From positions 1 through 5,121 of the forward strand of contig CAZROR010000108.1 of the NCBI GenBank assembly GCA_964601765.1: a stretch of 5,121 nucleotides of DNA, written 5' to 3'. This document shows positions 1 through 5,121 of this stretch, piece after piece. The position numbers and the translations under genes were made by a program. The notes beneath the pieces are model-generated. The model was not told the origin of the DNA. It searched no databases and saw only the letters and a list, made by a program, of their open reading frames with translations. How positions within the stretch are numbered: the stretch's first letter is position 1; each line of letters begins with the position of its first letter. This stretch comes from SZUA-181 sp964601765 (lineage in GTDB: Bacteria > Pseudomonadota > Zetaproteobacteria > Mariprofundales > Mariprofundaceae).

Positions 1-258
1 ACCGGAGCACTAATCATAGCTCTTTTAGGTGGCGGGGCTCAGGCCATTGATAAAGAGCAGAAAATAAGGGTTACTTTTGTAACTATGCCATCTGCGACTG
101 AAAAGGGCTTTTTCCTGGCCCGAATCACTTTTCAGCGAATCGTGTGGAACACTCAAGGGCAAATTACCAAGGCTGAATCTATAAGGGACAAAGAACTGTA
201 TGAAGGCTTTTTTGAAAAGCTGTCTAAGTCGGTATTCTTGGAGGCATATAAAATATGA
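1..258 (+). CDS. Small envelope-type protein of unknown function, C-terminal part
   Basis: The frame is open from base 1 to the TGA at 256-258 and gives 85 residues; the N-terminus lies outside the window. The visible part begins with a short hydrophobic, glycine-rich stretch (ALIIALLGGGAQA). A beta-rich segment follows (IRVTFVT, ARITFQRIVW), then a C-terminal helix of pattern LYxxFFxKLSKSVFLEA. The last 20 residues resemble the end of the next gene (MYxxFFxxLSKALFLTA), so the two are probably paralogs. Its stop overlaps the start of the next gene (ATGA), which suggests translational coupling and a shared envelope role. I recognise the pair only as a type of small lipoprotein family common in proteobacteria and know of no proven function. 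The missing N-terminus probably carries a signal peptide and lipobox, but this cannot be seen here. Confidence 0.8.
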   Translation, partial: TGALIIALLGGGAQAIDKEQKIRVTFVTMPSATEKGFFLARITFQRIVWNTQGQITKAESIRDKELYEGFFEKLSKSVFLEAYKI

Positions 259-674
259 AGCGAGTCCCTGCTAAACTTTTAATTGCTGGAGCCCTCTTTG
301 TGATGGCTGGTTGTGCCAGCACTGCAGAACGTGTTCTTCAGGGAGGTAATCAGGTCGAGTTAAGAAACATGCAGACACGCTCCTTTGAGACGAATGACAA
401 GAGGATGATAGTACGAAATGTTGTTGCAACACTCCAAGATCTTGGTTTTGTGATCGATTCTGCCGATGCGGAGCTAGGCACAGTTTCAGCAACGAAGCTT
501 AATGGGTATGCTATCAAAATGACTGTTAGCGTTAGAAAGAAAGATGATAAGACGATGCTAGTGAGAGCCAACGCACGGTACAACTTAAAAGCAATAGAAG
601 ATGCTCAAATGTACCAGGATTTCTTTACATCTCTAAGTAAAGCACTTTTTTTAACAGCAAACGAAATAAATTAG
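255..674 (+). CDS. Putative lipoprotein of unknown function, paralog of the upstream gene
   Basis: This is a 139-residue protein. It starts with a basic n-region (MKR), a hydrophobic stretch and the lipobox-like sequence VMAGC, with Cys20 as the likely lipidated residue. It is therefore predicted to be exported and anchored in the inner or outer membrane. The mature part contains VELRNMQTRSF, then TLQDLGFVIDSADAELGTVSATK (about residues 60-82), a beta strand rich in Lys and Arg, and the C-terminal helix FFTSLSKALFLTA shared with the upstream gene. The start is supported by GGAGG at 240-244, ten bases ahead, and by the ATGA overlap with the previous stop. Base composition is low for the window (25/60 G+C over 361-420). 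The biochemical role is unknown to me; the lipoprotein call is strong and any function would be a guess. Confidence 0.88.
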   Translation: MKRVPAKLLIAGALFVMAGCASTAERVLQGGNQVELRNMQTRSFETNDKRMIVRNVVATLQDLGFVIDSADAELGTVSATKLNGYAIKMTVSVRKKDDKTMLVRANARYNLKAIEDAQMYQDFFTSLSKALFLTANEIN

Positions 675-685
675 CTGATGAATGA

Positions 686-862
686 GTAGGGGCTTTGCTT
701 GGCTCGACTGCAGGTATGATTTTCGGGCCTATCGGCGCCTTGCTGGGCTCTGCTGCCAACAAGGAACCGGATAAGCATTCCCAGCTAGTGACAAATGCCG
801 TAATCAAGGCAGTCTACAATATCTACAAAAAGGAACTGCCAGCGATTGTTCGACTGCTATAG
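686..862 (+). pseudogene. Remnant of a glycine-zipper membrane protein
   Basis: An open frame runs from just after the TGA at 683-685 to the TAG at 860-862. It encodes a glycine-zipper-like membrane segment with GALLGS occurring twice (GALLGSTAGMIFGPIGALLG). A charged linker (NKEPDKH) and a C-terminal helix (AVIKAVYNIYKKELP) follow. The pattern looks like real protein, but no convincing start exists. The ATG at 716 falls inside the zipper and would give 48 residues. A TTG at 695 has AGGGG only two bases ahead. The ATG at 678, next to the preceding stop, reads M-N-E-stop in another frame. A small indel near 684-690, or loss of the 5' end, would explain this. It may once have been the third member of the upstream lipoprotein operon. 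A functional short membrane peptide from 695 or 716 cannot be excluded. Confidence 0.5.
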
Positions 863-868
863 TTTTTG

Positions 869-884
869 CCTGGCAGAGGCCAGG
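869..884 (+). terminator. Possible hairpin terminator after the left block
   Basis: CCTGGC (869-874) pairs perfectly with GCCAGG (879-884) around an AGAG loop, seven bases after the stop at 862. The following bases (TTGCCTGTTT) are only partly T-rich, so this is a weak intrinsic terminator at best. It sits where the left block would be expected to end, ahead of the outer-membrane protein gene. Confidence 0.3.
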
Positions 885-936
885 TTGCCTGTTTGGATTA
901 AGGGGAAGGGGTGGCCTCAGGCTGTAGGGGGCCTCC

Positions 937-1836
937 ATGAAACGAGTACTTGTATCTACTATTGCTGCTGTCGGCATCCTTTTCCCACAGGCGGCTGGGG
1001 CCGGCACAGGCACGACATTTGATTTTGGCGCAGCGTACCGCACCGACAAGTTCGACTGGAATATTGCCAGCGACTTAAGCGGCGTGGCCACACCGAACAT
1101 CGCCTCGGAGCTGACCTGGGACAGCCTCGGTATTACCCAGATCGAGGCGGGGCTGGAGACCGGCCGGGACGATATCATTTTCAGGATCAGGGCTGACTAC
1201 GGATGGATTCTGAGCGGCAACAATCAGGACTCCGATTTCAACGGCAACAACCGCACGCTTGAGTTTTCCCGCTCCAACAATGATGGGGGCGCGGGAAACG
1301 TATGGGATGTTTCCACGGCCGTGGGCTACAGGCTGGGCGAGGACGCATATGTGATGCCGCTGGCGGGCTGGGCGATTCACAGGCAGAACCTGCGCATCAG
1401 AAACGGCGTGCAGACCATTCCGGCCACCGGCGCCATCGCCGGGCTGAACAGCAGCTATGACGCACAGTGGACAGGTCCATGGCTTGGGCTTGAGGCGGGC
1501 ATGGTAACGAAAGGCGACTTGCGTCTTGCCGTGGATGTTGCCTATCAGTTTGCCACCTACAGCGCCGAGGCGAACTGGAACCTGCGCGCTGATCTGGCAC
1601 ATCCGGTGAGCTTTCGGCATGACGCCACGGGCTACGGCATGAAAATCGGTGCCAGCGTGCAACGGCGCGTCCGCGACGGACTGACGCTGACCGGCGGTAT
1701 CGACTATCGCAAATGGAAGGCGGACAATGGTGTTGATACATTCTTTTCGGCTGCGGGAGGGGCTTCAAGCCAGCGGTTGAACGAGGTCAACTGGCAGTCG
1801 TTCACTGTTCGCCTTGATGCTGTTTATGCCTTTTGA
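937..1836 (+). CDS. Omptin-type outer-membrane beta-barrel protein, probably not a protease
   Basis: This is a 299-residue exported protein. Residues 1-22 form a Sec signal peptide (MKR, hydrophobic core, AGA before the likely cleavage at 22/23). The rest is alternating beta-strand sequence with aromatic girdles and ends in VYAF, the terminal Phe used for outer-membrane insertion by the BAM machinery. Several segments follow the omptin plan (OmpT/Pla) from memory: SELTWDSLGITQIEAGL, a loop with QDSDF (97-101), GPWLGLEAG (180-188), and a final strand pair ending at residue 299. Omptin proteases use an Asp pair in the first of these loops and an Asp/His pair later. Asp98 and Asp100 could be the first pair. 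The region matching the second (about 211-219, EANWNLRAD) has no Asp-x-His. A structural or porin-like role is therefore more likely than proteolysis. AGGGGG at 926-931 is a well-placed ribosome binding site. No partner genes are adjacent. Confidence 0.85.
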   Translation: MKRVLVSTIAAVGILFPQAAGAGTGTTFDFGAAYRTDKFDWNIASDLSGVATPNIASELTWDSLGITQIEAGLETGRDDIIFRIRADYGWILSGNNQDSDFNGNNRTLEFSRSNNDGGAGNVWDVSTAVGYRLGEDAYVMPLAGWAIHRQNLRIRNGVQTIPATGAIAGLNSSYDAQWTGPWLGLEAGMVTKGDLRLAVDVAYQFATYSAEANWNLRADLAHPVSFRHDATGYGMKIGASVQRRVRDGLTLTGGIDYRKWKADNGVDTFFSAAGGASSQRLNEVNWQSFTVRLDAVYAF

Positions 1837-1968
1837 TGTCTTGCGGGGCGCGGGTTCAGATCATGTTGCCGTAAATGCCGCCTCTGAGGTGTCCGGCCAG
1901 GTCGTAAATGACTTGTCCGGGTGTATTTGGTAGCCATGATCAGCCGTCGATTTAACGTGGCTCATATG

Positions 1969-1996
1969 TTGCTCTCCCCTTGCCGTCCGTTATACT
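1969..1996 (+). promoter_or_regulatory. Candidate sigma70-type promoter for the lsrG-like/FIST/kinase operon
   Basis: TTGCTC (1969-1974) and TATACT (1991-1996) are separated by 16 bases. The -10 matches the consensus at five of six positions and the -35 at three. Transcription would start near 2003 and leave a leader of about 20 bases carrying the ribosome binding site of the gene at 2026. This is the only good promoter-like pair I see in the 1837-2025 gap. No clear operator palindrome accompanies it. Confidence 0.4.
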
Positions 1997-2013
1997 CCTT
2001 TGTATCTGACTTC

Positions 2014-2019
2014 GGGGGA
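2014..2019 (+). promoter_or_regulatory. Ribosome binding site fixing the start at 2026
   Basis: GGGGGA lies six bases before the ATG at 2026. The same frame is open upstream to an ATG at 1921, which would add 35 residues. That extension has no such site, would lie across the candidate promoter, and is not seen in LsrG-like proteins, which begin with MHVT-type sequence as this one does (MHTT). Confidence 0.6.
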
Positions 2020-2025
2020 AGCGGG

Positions 2026-2322
2026 ATGCACACAACCATTGTTTATGTCCATGTGAAGGAAGAACACATTGACTCGTTCATCGAGGCATGCCGGCTTAAT
2101 CATGCATCATCCATACATGAGCCCGGAAACCGTCGTTTCGATGTGTTACAATCGACGGATGACCCTTGCCGGTTTGTTCTTTATGAGGCATACGCGAGCG
2201 CGGAAGATGCGACAGCGCATAAACAGACAGCGCATTATCAATGCTGGCGCGATACTGTGGCAGACATGATGGCGGAACCGAGGAAAGGAGTCCCCTATAC
2301 AGGGATATTTCCGGCTGGGTAG
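2026..2322 (+). CDS. LsrG-like ABM-fold isomerase/monooxygenase
   Basis: This is a 98-residue soluble protein of the antibiotic-biosynthesis-monooxygenase (ABM) ferredoxin-like fold. Its closest recognisable relative is LsrG, about 96 residues, which converts phosphorylated AI-2 (P-DPD) to the 3-hydroxy isomer during AI-2 breakdown. Matching landmarks, compared from memory, are MHTTIV at the N-terminus, CRLNHASSIHEPGNRRFDVLQ (22-42), RFVLYEAY (49-56), HKQTAHY (65-71) and EPRKG near the end. The length and order fit the family without gaps worth noting. Many close relatives are annotated instead as putative quinol monooxygenases, and sequence alone does not decide the substrate. No lsrK, lsrF or lsr transporter gene is in the window. 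The stop is followed after six bases by the start of the FIST gene, so the two are probably cotranscribed and translationally linked. Confidence 0.85.
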   Translation: MHTTIVYVHVKEEHIDSFIEACRLNHASSIHEPGNRRFDVLQSTDDPCRFVLYEAYASAEDATAHKQTAHYQCWRDTVADMMAEPRKGVPYTGIFPAG

Positions 2323-2328
2323 AAGACA

Positions 2329-3528
2329 GTGCATATAGCGACCGGCGACAGCATGGTGGAGGATGCTGCAGCGGCAGTGGATGAGGCATGGCATCGCCTG
2401 TTATCTGTTCTGAAAGGCCCGCCGTCTCTTGTGATTTGCGCGGCCAATTCAGGATATGACGCGGAAAGAACTCGCTCGCGTCTTATGGGACTGGCACCGC
2501 CGGGTTGTGCGATTGCCGGCATGTCATCCTGTCTTGGCGCAATGAATGAGCGCGGCCTGCATACCGATGCGGGCAAGGGAATGAGCATCATTGCATTCAC
2601 GGATTTGGCAGGTGATTACGGTGTCGGGCTTTGTTTGCAGGGAGATGATCCGGCCGGGGCGGGGGCGCGGGCGGTGCGGCAGGCCATAGACAGGGCCGGG
2701 CGTGCGGGTGAGCTTCCGGAGCTGGTCTGGCTGTCTGCGGCGCCCGGCCGGGAGGAGGCCGTGCTGCAAGGCATTGCCTCGGTCATCGGGCCACATGTTC
2801 CGGTGCTTGGGGGTAGCAGCGCGGACAATAATATTGCCGGCGACTGGTGGCAGTTTTCCGACAGGATGGTGAGTGCCGATGGCGTTTTGGCCGTCGTTTT
2901 TTATCCGTCCTGCCCATCAGGATTTTCCTTTCACAGTGGTTATGCGCCGACGGCACATTCTGGTATTGCCACCAGTGCCGGGGGCCGTGTCGTCCGCGAA
3001 ATTGATAATGAACCCGCCGCTCGCATTTATGACAGCTGGACCGATGGACTGATTTCCGAACATATCGATGGCGGTAATATCCTCGCGGCGAGCACATTTC
3101 ATCCTCTTGGCCTGGAGGCAGGGCGTATCGAGGATGTACCTTATTATGCGCTGGTGCATCCGGAACGTGTGCTGGAAGATGGCAGTATTTCCATGTTTTC
3201 CGATGTTCCCGAGGGTGCCGAGGTTACTCTGATGCATGGATCGGCCGATAGCCTTGTCCATAGGGCGGGTTCCGTGGTTAAGGGCGTTATTGAGCGGCAA
3301 GGCCGGCGACCGTCGGATGTGGCCGGTTCCCTGCTTGTTTACTGCGCGGGTTGTATGCTCGGCATACAGCAGCGCATGGACGAAGTGGTAGGTGGAATTC
3401 GCCGTGCGCAGGGGGATGCGCCGTTTCAGGGCGTATTTACCTTCGGAGAGCAGGGATGTTTTGCCGATGGCGTGAACCGGCACGCAAATCTGATGATTCT
3501 GGCAGTAGTTTTTTTCAACAGGCCCTGA
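2329..3528 (+). CDS. nosP: FIST-domain sensor, NosP-type nitric oxide-sensing heme protein
   Basis: This 399-residue protein has no signal peptide or membrane segment and should be cytoplasmic. It consists of FIST_N (about 25-215; GCAIAGMSSCLGA at 59-71, VLGGSSADN at 159-167) and FIST_C (about 220-395; VREIDNEPAARIYDSW, YCAGCM at 338-343, FTFGEQGCF at 370-378, NRHANLMI at 383-390). FIST is a small-ligand sensory domain. In the NosP subgroup it binds heme and senses nitric oxide, and it regulates a hybrid histidine kinase encoded next door. The CAGCM and FTFGEQG block, and a soluble hybrid kinase seven bases downstream, are the basis for choosing NosP over a generic FIST protein. Heme binding is inferred, and I cannot assign the heme ligand with certainty. 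The start is GTG at 2329, six bases after the previous stop, with only a weak AGAAG ahead. An ATG at 2353 would remove HIATGDS, a family-like first strand, so GTG is preferred. Confidence 0.85.
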   Translation: MHIATGDSMVEDAAAAVDEAWHRLLSVLKGPPSLVICAANSGYDAERTRSRLMGLAPPGCAIAGMSSCLGAMNERGLHTDAGKGMSIIAFTDLAGDYGVGLCLQGDDPAGAGARAVRQAIDRAGRAGELPELVWLSAAPGREEAVLQGIASVIGPHVPVLGGSSADNNIAGDWWQFSDRMVSADGVLAVVFYPSCPSGFSFHSGYAPTAHSGIATSAGGRVVREIDNEPAARIYDSWTDGLISEHIDGGNILAASTFHPLGLEAGRIEDVPYYALVHPERVLEDGSISMFSDVPEGAEVTLMHGSADSLVHRAGSVVKGVIERQGRRPSDVAGSLLVYCAGCMLGIQQRMDEVVGGIRRAQGDAPFQGVFTFGEQGCFADGVNRHANLMILAVVFFNRP

Positions 3529-3535
3529 AACCGGA

Positions 3536-5121
3536 ATGACAACGCACTATTCGGAACAGTTGCAGGAAGCACTGCTTCGCCTTGATCAGGCGCTGCGCCG
3601 TGAGCAGCAATTATCGGCGGAAAACGAGGCCGTGCTGAGCGGATTGTCCGCCATGGTGGGAGCAACCGACCGGAATGATGTGTTGCAGGTTCTGCAGCGG
3701 ACATTTCAGGAACTAACCTTATGCAAGGCATGCTGGATTCTGAAACGACGTGGTGAGCAGCTTGTTTCAGAGAGAGATGAGATAGCGCTTCCGGTTGGCG
3801 AGCGGCTGGCGAAAGTTTTGGATGGCGTGCCACTCAATGCATTCGATGTTCGGGATCTGCCCGAATGGAGGGCATCATCCGGGAGTGTGCGGTCAGCATT
3901 GCATTTGCCGCTGGATATGGGGAGTGAAACGGGTGTGCTGGTCCTGGTATCGGATGAGCCTGCCGCCTTTACGCATGACAGTCTCAACCTGGCCAGGCGT
4001 ATTCTGCCGTTCGCCGAGCAGGCTGTATCAAGGCTGGAGATGATCGAGTTGGCTCATGCCCATGAAAAGGAGCGCATGGAGCGACAACTTTTGCATGCCC
4101 AGAAGTTGGAAAGCCTGGGCGTATTGGCGGGCGGAATCGCGCACGACTTCAACAATATTCTTGCTGCCATCATGGGGCATGCCGCCATGGCGGAAAACAA
4201 GGCGACGCGGGATCCATTGGCTGTGCTCCAGCACCTGGAGCGAATAGTCTCAGCCGCGGAGCGGGCGGCAGAACTGTGCAAGCAGATGCTGGCTTATTCG
4301 GGATGTGGCAAGTTTGTTGCGCAGGAGATTGATCTCTCCGGGTTGATCGAGAACATCACGAACATGCTGGAGGTGAGCCTGAACAAGGGGGTGGTATTGA
4401 AGATGGAACTCCAGCGTCCCCTGCCGGTGATCGAGGCAGATGCCGCCCAGATGCAGCAAATCATTATGAATCTTATTACCAATGCCAACGAGGCAATCGG
4501 CCAGCGTAGTGGGGTGATTGCCATTCGCACGGGCGTAATCGCTGCGCGCGATGATTATCTGAAGCATTGCATCTGCGCGGAAGATATTGAAACCGGGCGC
4601 TTCATCTGGATGGAAGTCTCGGATACGGGCTGTGGCATGGATCAAGAGACGATAACGCGTATGTTCGATCCGTTCTTTACGACCAAGTTCTCGGGCCGCG
4701 GGCTGGGAATGAGTGCGGTGCTTGGCATTATCCGCGCCCATCATGGTGCGATGAAGGTATACAGTGAGCCCGGGCACGGGACGACGATTCGCGTGCTCTT
4801 TCCCGCCCTAGCCCTGGATACCAGGGATACCCGGGATGCGGATAACGGAGATGCCGATGTGTCGGTACAGGAGGATAGTCGTGCGATTCTTGTTGTGGAT
4901 GATGAGGAGAGCATCCGTGAAATGGCGCTGATGATGTTGGGTGATGCCGGCATGGCCAATGTGCTGGTTGCCACGGATGGTGCCGAGGCGCTGGAGATTT
5001 ACCGGCGTGACCCGGGGAATATTGCTCTCGTTATCCTTGACCTTACCATGCCACATATGGATGGCGAGGAAGTGTTCCGCCAGATGCGGTTGCTGAACCC
5101 TGAGGTGCGCGTCATCCTGTC
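3536..5121 (+). CDS. Cytoplasmic hybrid sensor histidine kinase, partial (NahK-like context)
   Basis: The frame is open from ATG 3536 to the window edge (528 residues; 3' end missing). In order: an N-terminal coiled coil (about 5-34); a GAF-like region (about 36-168), assigned from its alternating strand/helix pattern; a linker helix; a HisKA dimerisation domain with phosphoacceptor His203 in GGIAHDFNN; and a HATPase domain with N box NLITNANEAI (312-321), G1 DTGCGM (363-368), F box FDPFFTTK (377-384) and G2 GRGLGMS (387-393). An Asp-rich linker (428-447) leads to a receiver beginning ILVVDDEES (451-459), with phosphoacceptor Asp502 in LDLTMP. All catalytic motifs look intact and there is no transmembrane segment, so input should come from inside the cell. 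It starts seven bases after the FIST stop with no strong ribosome binding site, which favours coupled translation. By analogy with NahK, the FIST protein would regulate its autophosphorylation; this is inference. The receiver and any Hpt or output domain continue outside the window. Confidence 0.93.
   Translation, partial: MTTHYSEQLQEALLRLDQALRREQQLSAENEAVLSGLSAMVGATDRNDVLQVLQRTFQELTLCKACWILKRRGEQLVSERDEIALPVGERLAKVLDGVPLNAFDVRDLPEWRASSGSVRSALHLPLDMGSETGVLVLVSDEPAAFTHDSLNLARRILPFAEQAVSRLEMIELAHAHEKERMERQLLHAQKLESLGVLAGGIAHDFNNILAAIMGHAAMAENKATRDPLAVLQHLERIVSAAERAAELCKQMLAYSGCGKFVAQEIDLSGLIENITNMLEVSLNKGVVLKMELQRPLPVIEADAAQMQQIIMNLITNANEAIGQRSGVIAIRTGVIAARDDYLKHCICAEDIETGRFIWMEVSDTGCGMDQETITRMFDPFFTTKFSGRGLGMSAVLGIIRAHHGAMKVYSEPGHGTTIRVLFPALALDTRDTRDADNGDADVSVQEDSRAILVVDDEESIREMALMMLGDAGMANVLVATDGAEALEIYRRDPGNIALVILDLTMPHMDGEEVFRQMRLLNPEVRVIL

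Noticed and set aside
1075..1662. 195-codon open frame on the minus strand inside the outer-membrane protein gene
   Set aside because: It lies entirely antisense to a gene with a clear signal peptide and barrel pattern. Its product is rich in Ala, Arg, His and Pro with no domain features, as expected of a shadow frame in GC-rich DNA.
1837..1930. Possible terminator or repeat after the outer-membrane protein gene, suggested by two copies of GTCCGG
   Set aside because: The copies are direct, not inverted, only six bases long and without a T-tract. I see no convincing hairpin.
1921..2025. Upstream extension of the LsrG-like protein to an ATG at 1921
   Set aside because: The added 35 residues do not fit the family, lack a ribosome binding site and would lie over the candidate promoter. 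The ATG at 2026 has a good site and a family-like start.
2917..3483. 188-codon open frame on the minus strand inside the FIST gene
   Set aside because: It is antisense to conserved FIST_C motifs, has no ribosome binding site of note, and its product has no recognisable features.
4250..4777. 175-codon open frame on the minus strand inside the kinase gene
   Set aside because: It is antisense to the intact N, G1, F and G2 boxes of the HATPase domain; a shadow frame.
1..5121. tRNA, rRNA, CRISPR array, insertion sequence or attachment site
   Set aside because: No cloverleaf-like sequence, regularly spaced repeat, transposase motif or terminal inverted repeat was found on reading either strand.

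Overview
The window comes from a Gram-negative bacterium, most likely a proteobacterium. It carries a lipoprotein with a lipobox, an outer-membrane beta-barrel ending in Phe, and a soluble hybrid histidine kinase. The genus cannot be named from the sequence. Every supported gene is on the plus strand. Base composition changes along the window: bases 361-420 are 25/60 G+C and bases 1141-1200 are 36/60. The left 860 bases may therefore have a different history from the rest.

Left block (1-862): the 3' end of a small envelope-type protein gene overlaps by ATGA a second gene, for a related lipoprotein. An apparently broken remnant of a glycine-zipper protein follows. The two intact C-termini resemble each other and look like an old tandem duplication. 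A modest hairpin at 869-884 may end this unit.

Middle (937-1836): a complete 299-residue outer-membrane barrel of omptin type. It seems to lack the catalytic Asp/His pair of the omptin proteases. A 189-base gap follows, holding a plausible sigma70-type promoter (TTGCTC, 16 bases, TATACT) and a good ribosome binding site.

Right block (2026-5121, open at the window edge): three closely packed genes, probably one operon. They encode a 98-residue LsrG-like ABM-fold protein (AI-2 phosphate isomerase/monooxygenase family), a 399-residue FIST protein of NosP type, and a cytoplasmic hybrid histidine kinase with coiled coil, GAF-like region, HisKA, HATPase and receiver. A FIST/NosP gene beside a soluble hybrid kinase is the arrangement of the NosP/NahK nitric-oxide-sensing pair, in which the heme protein controls kinase autophosphorylation and, downstream, biofilm or cyclic-di-GMP outputs. 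The unusual element is the LsrG-like gene as first cistron. It raises the inference, untested, that small-molecule (AI-2-like or quinone) turnover is linked to NO or redox sensing.
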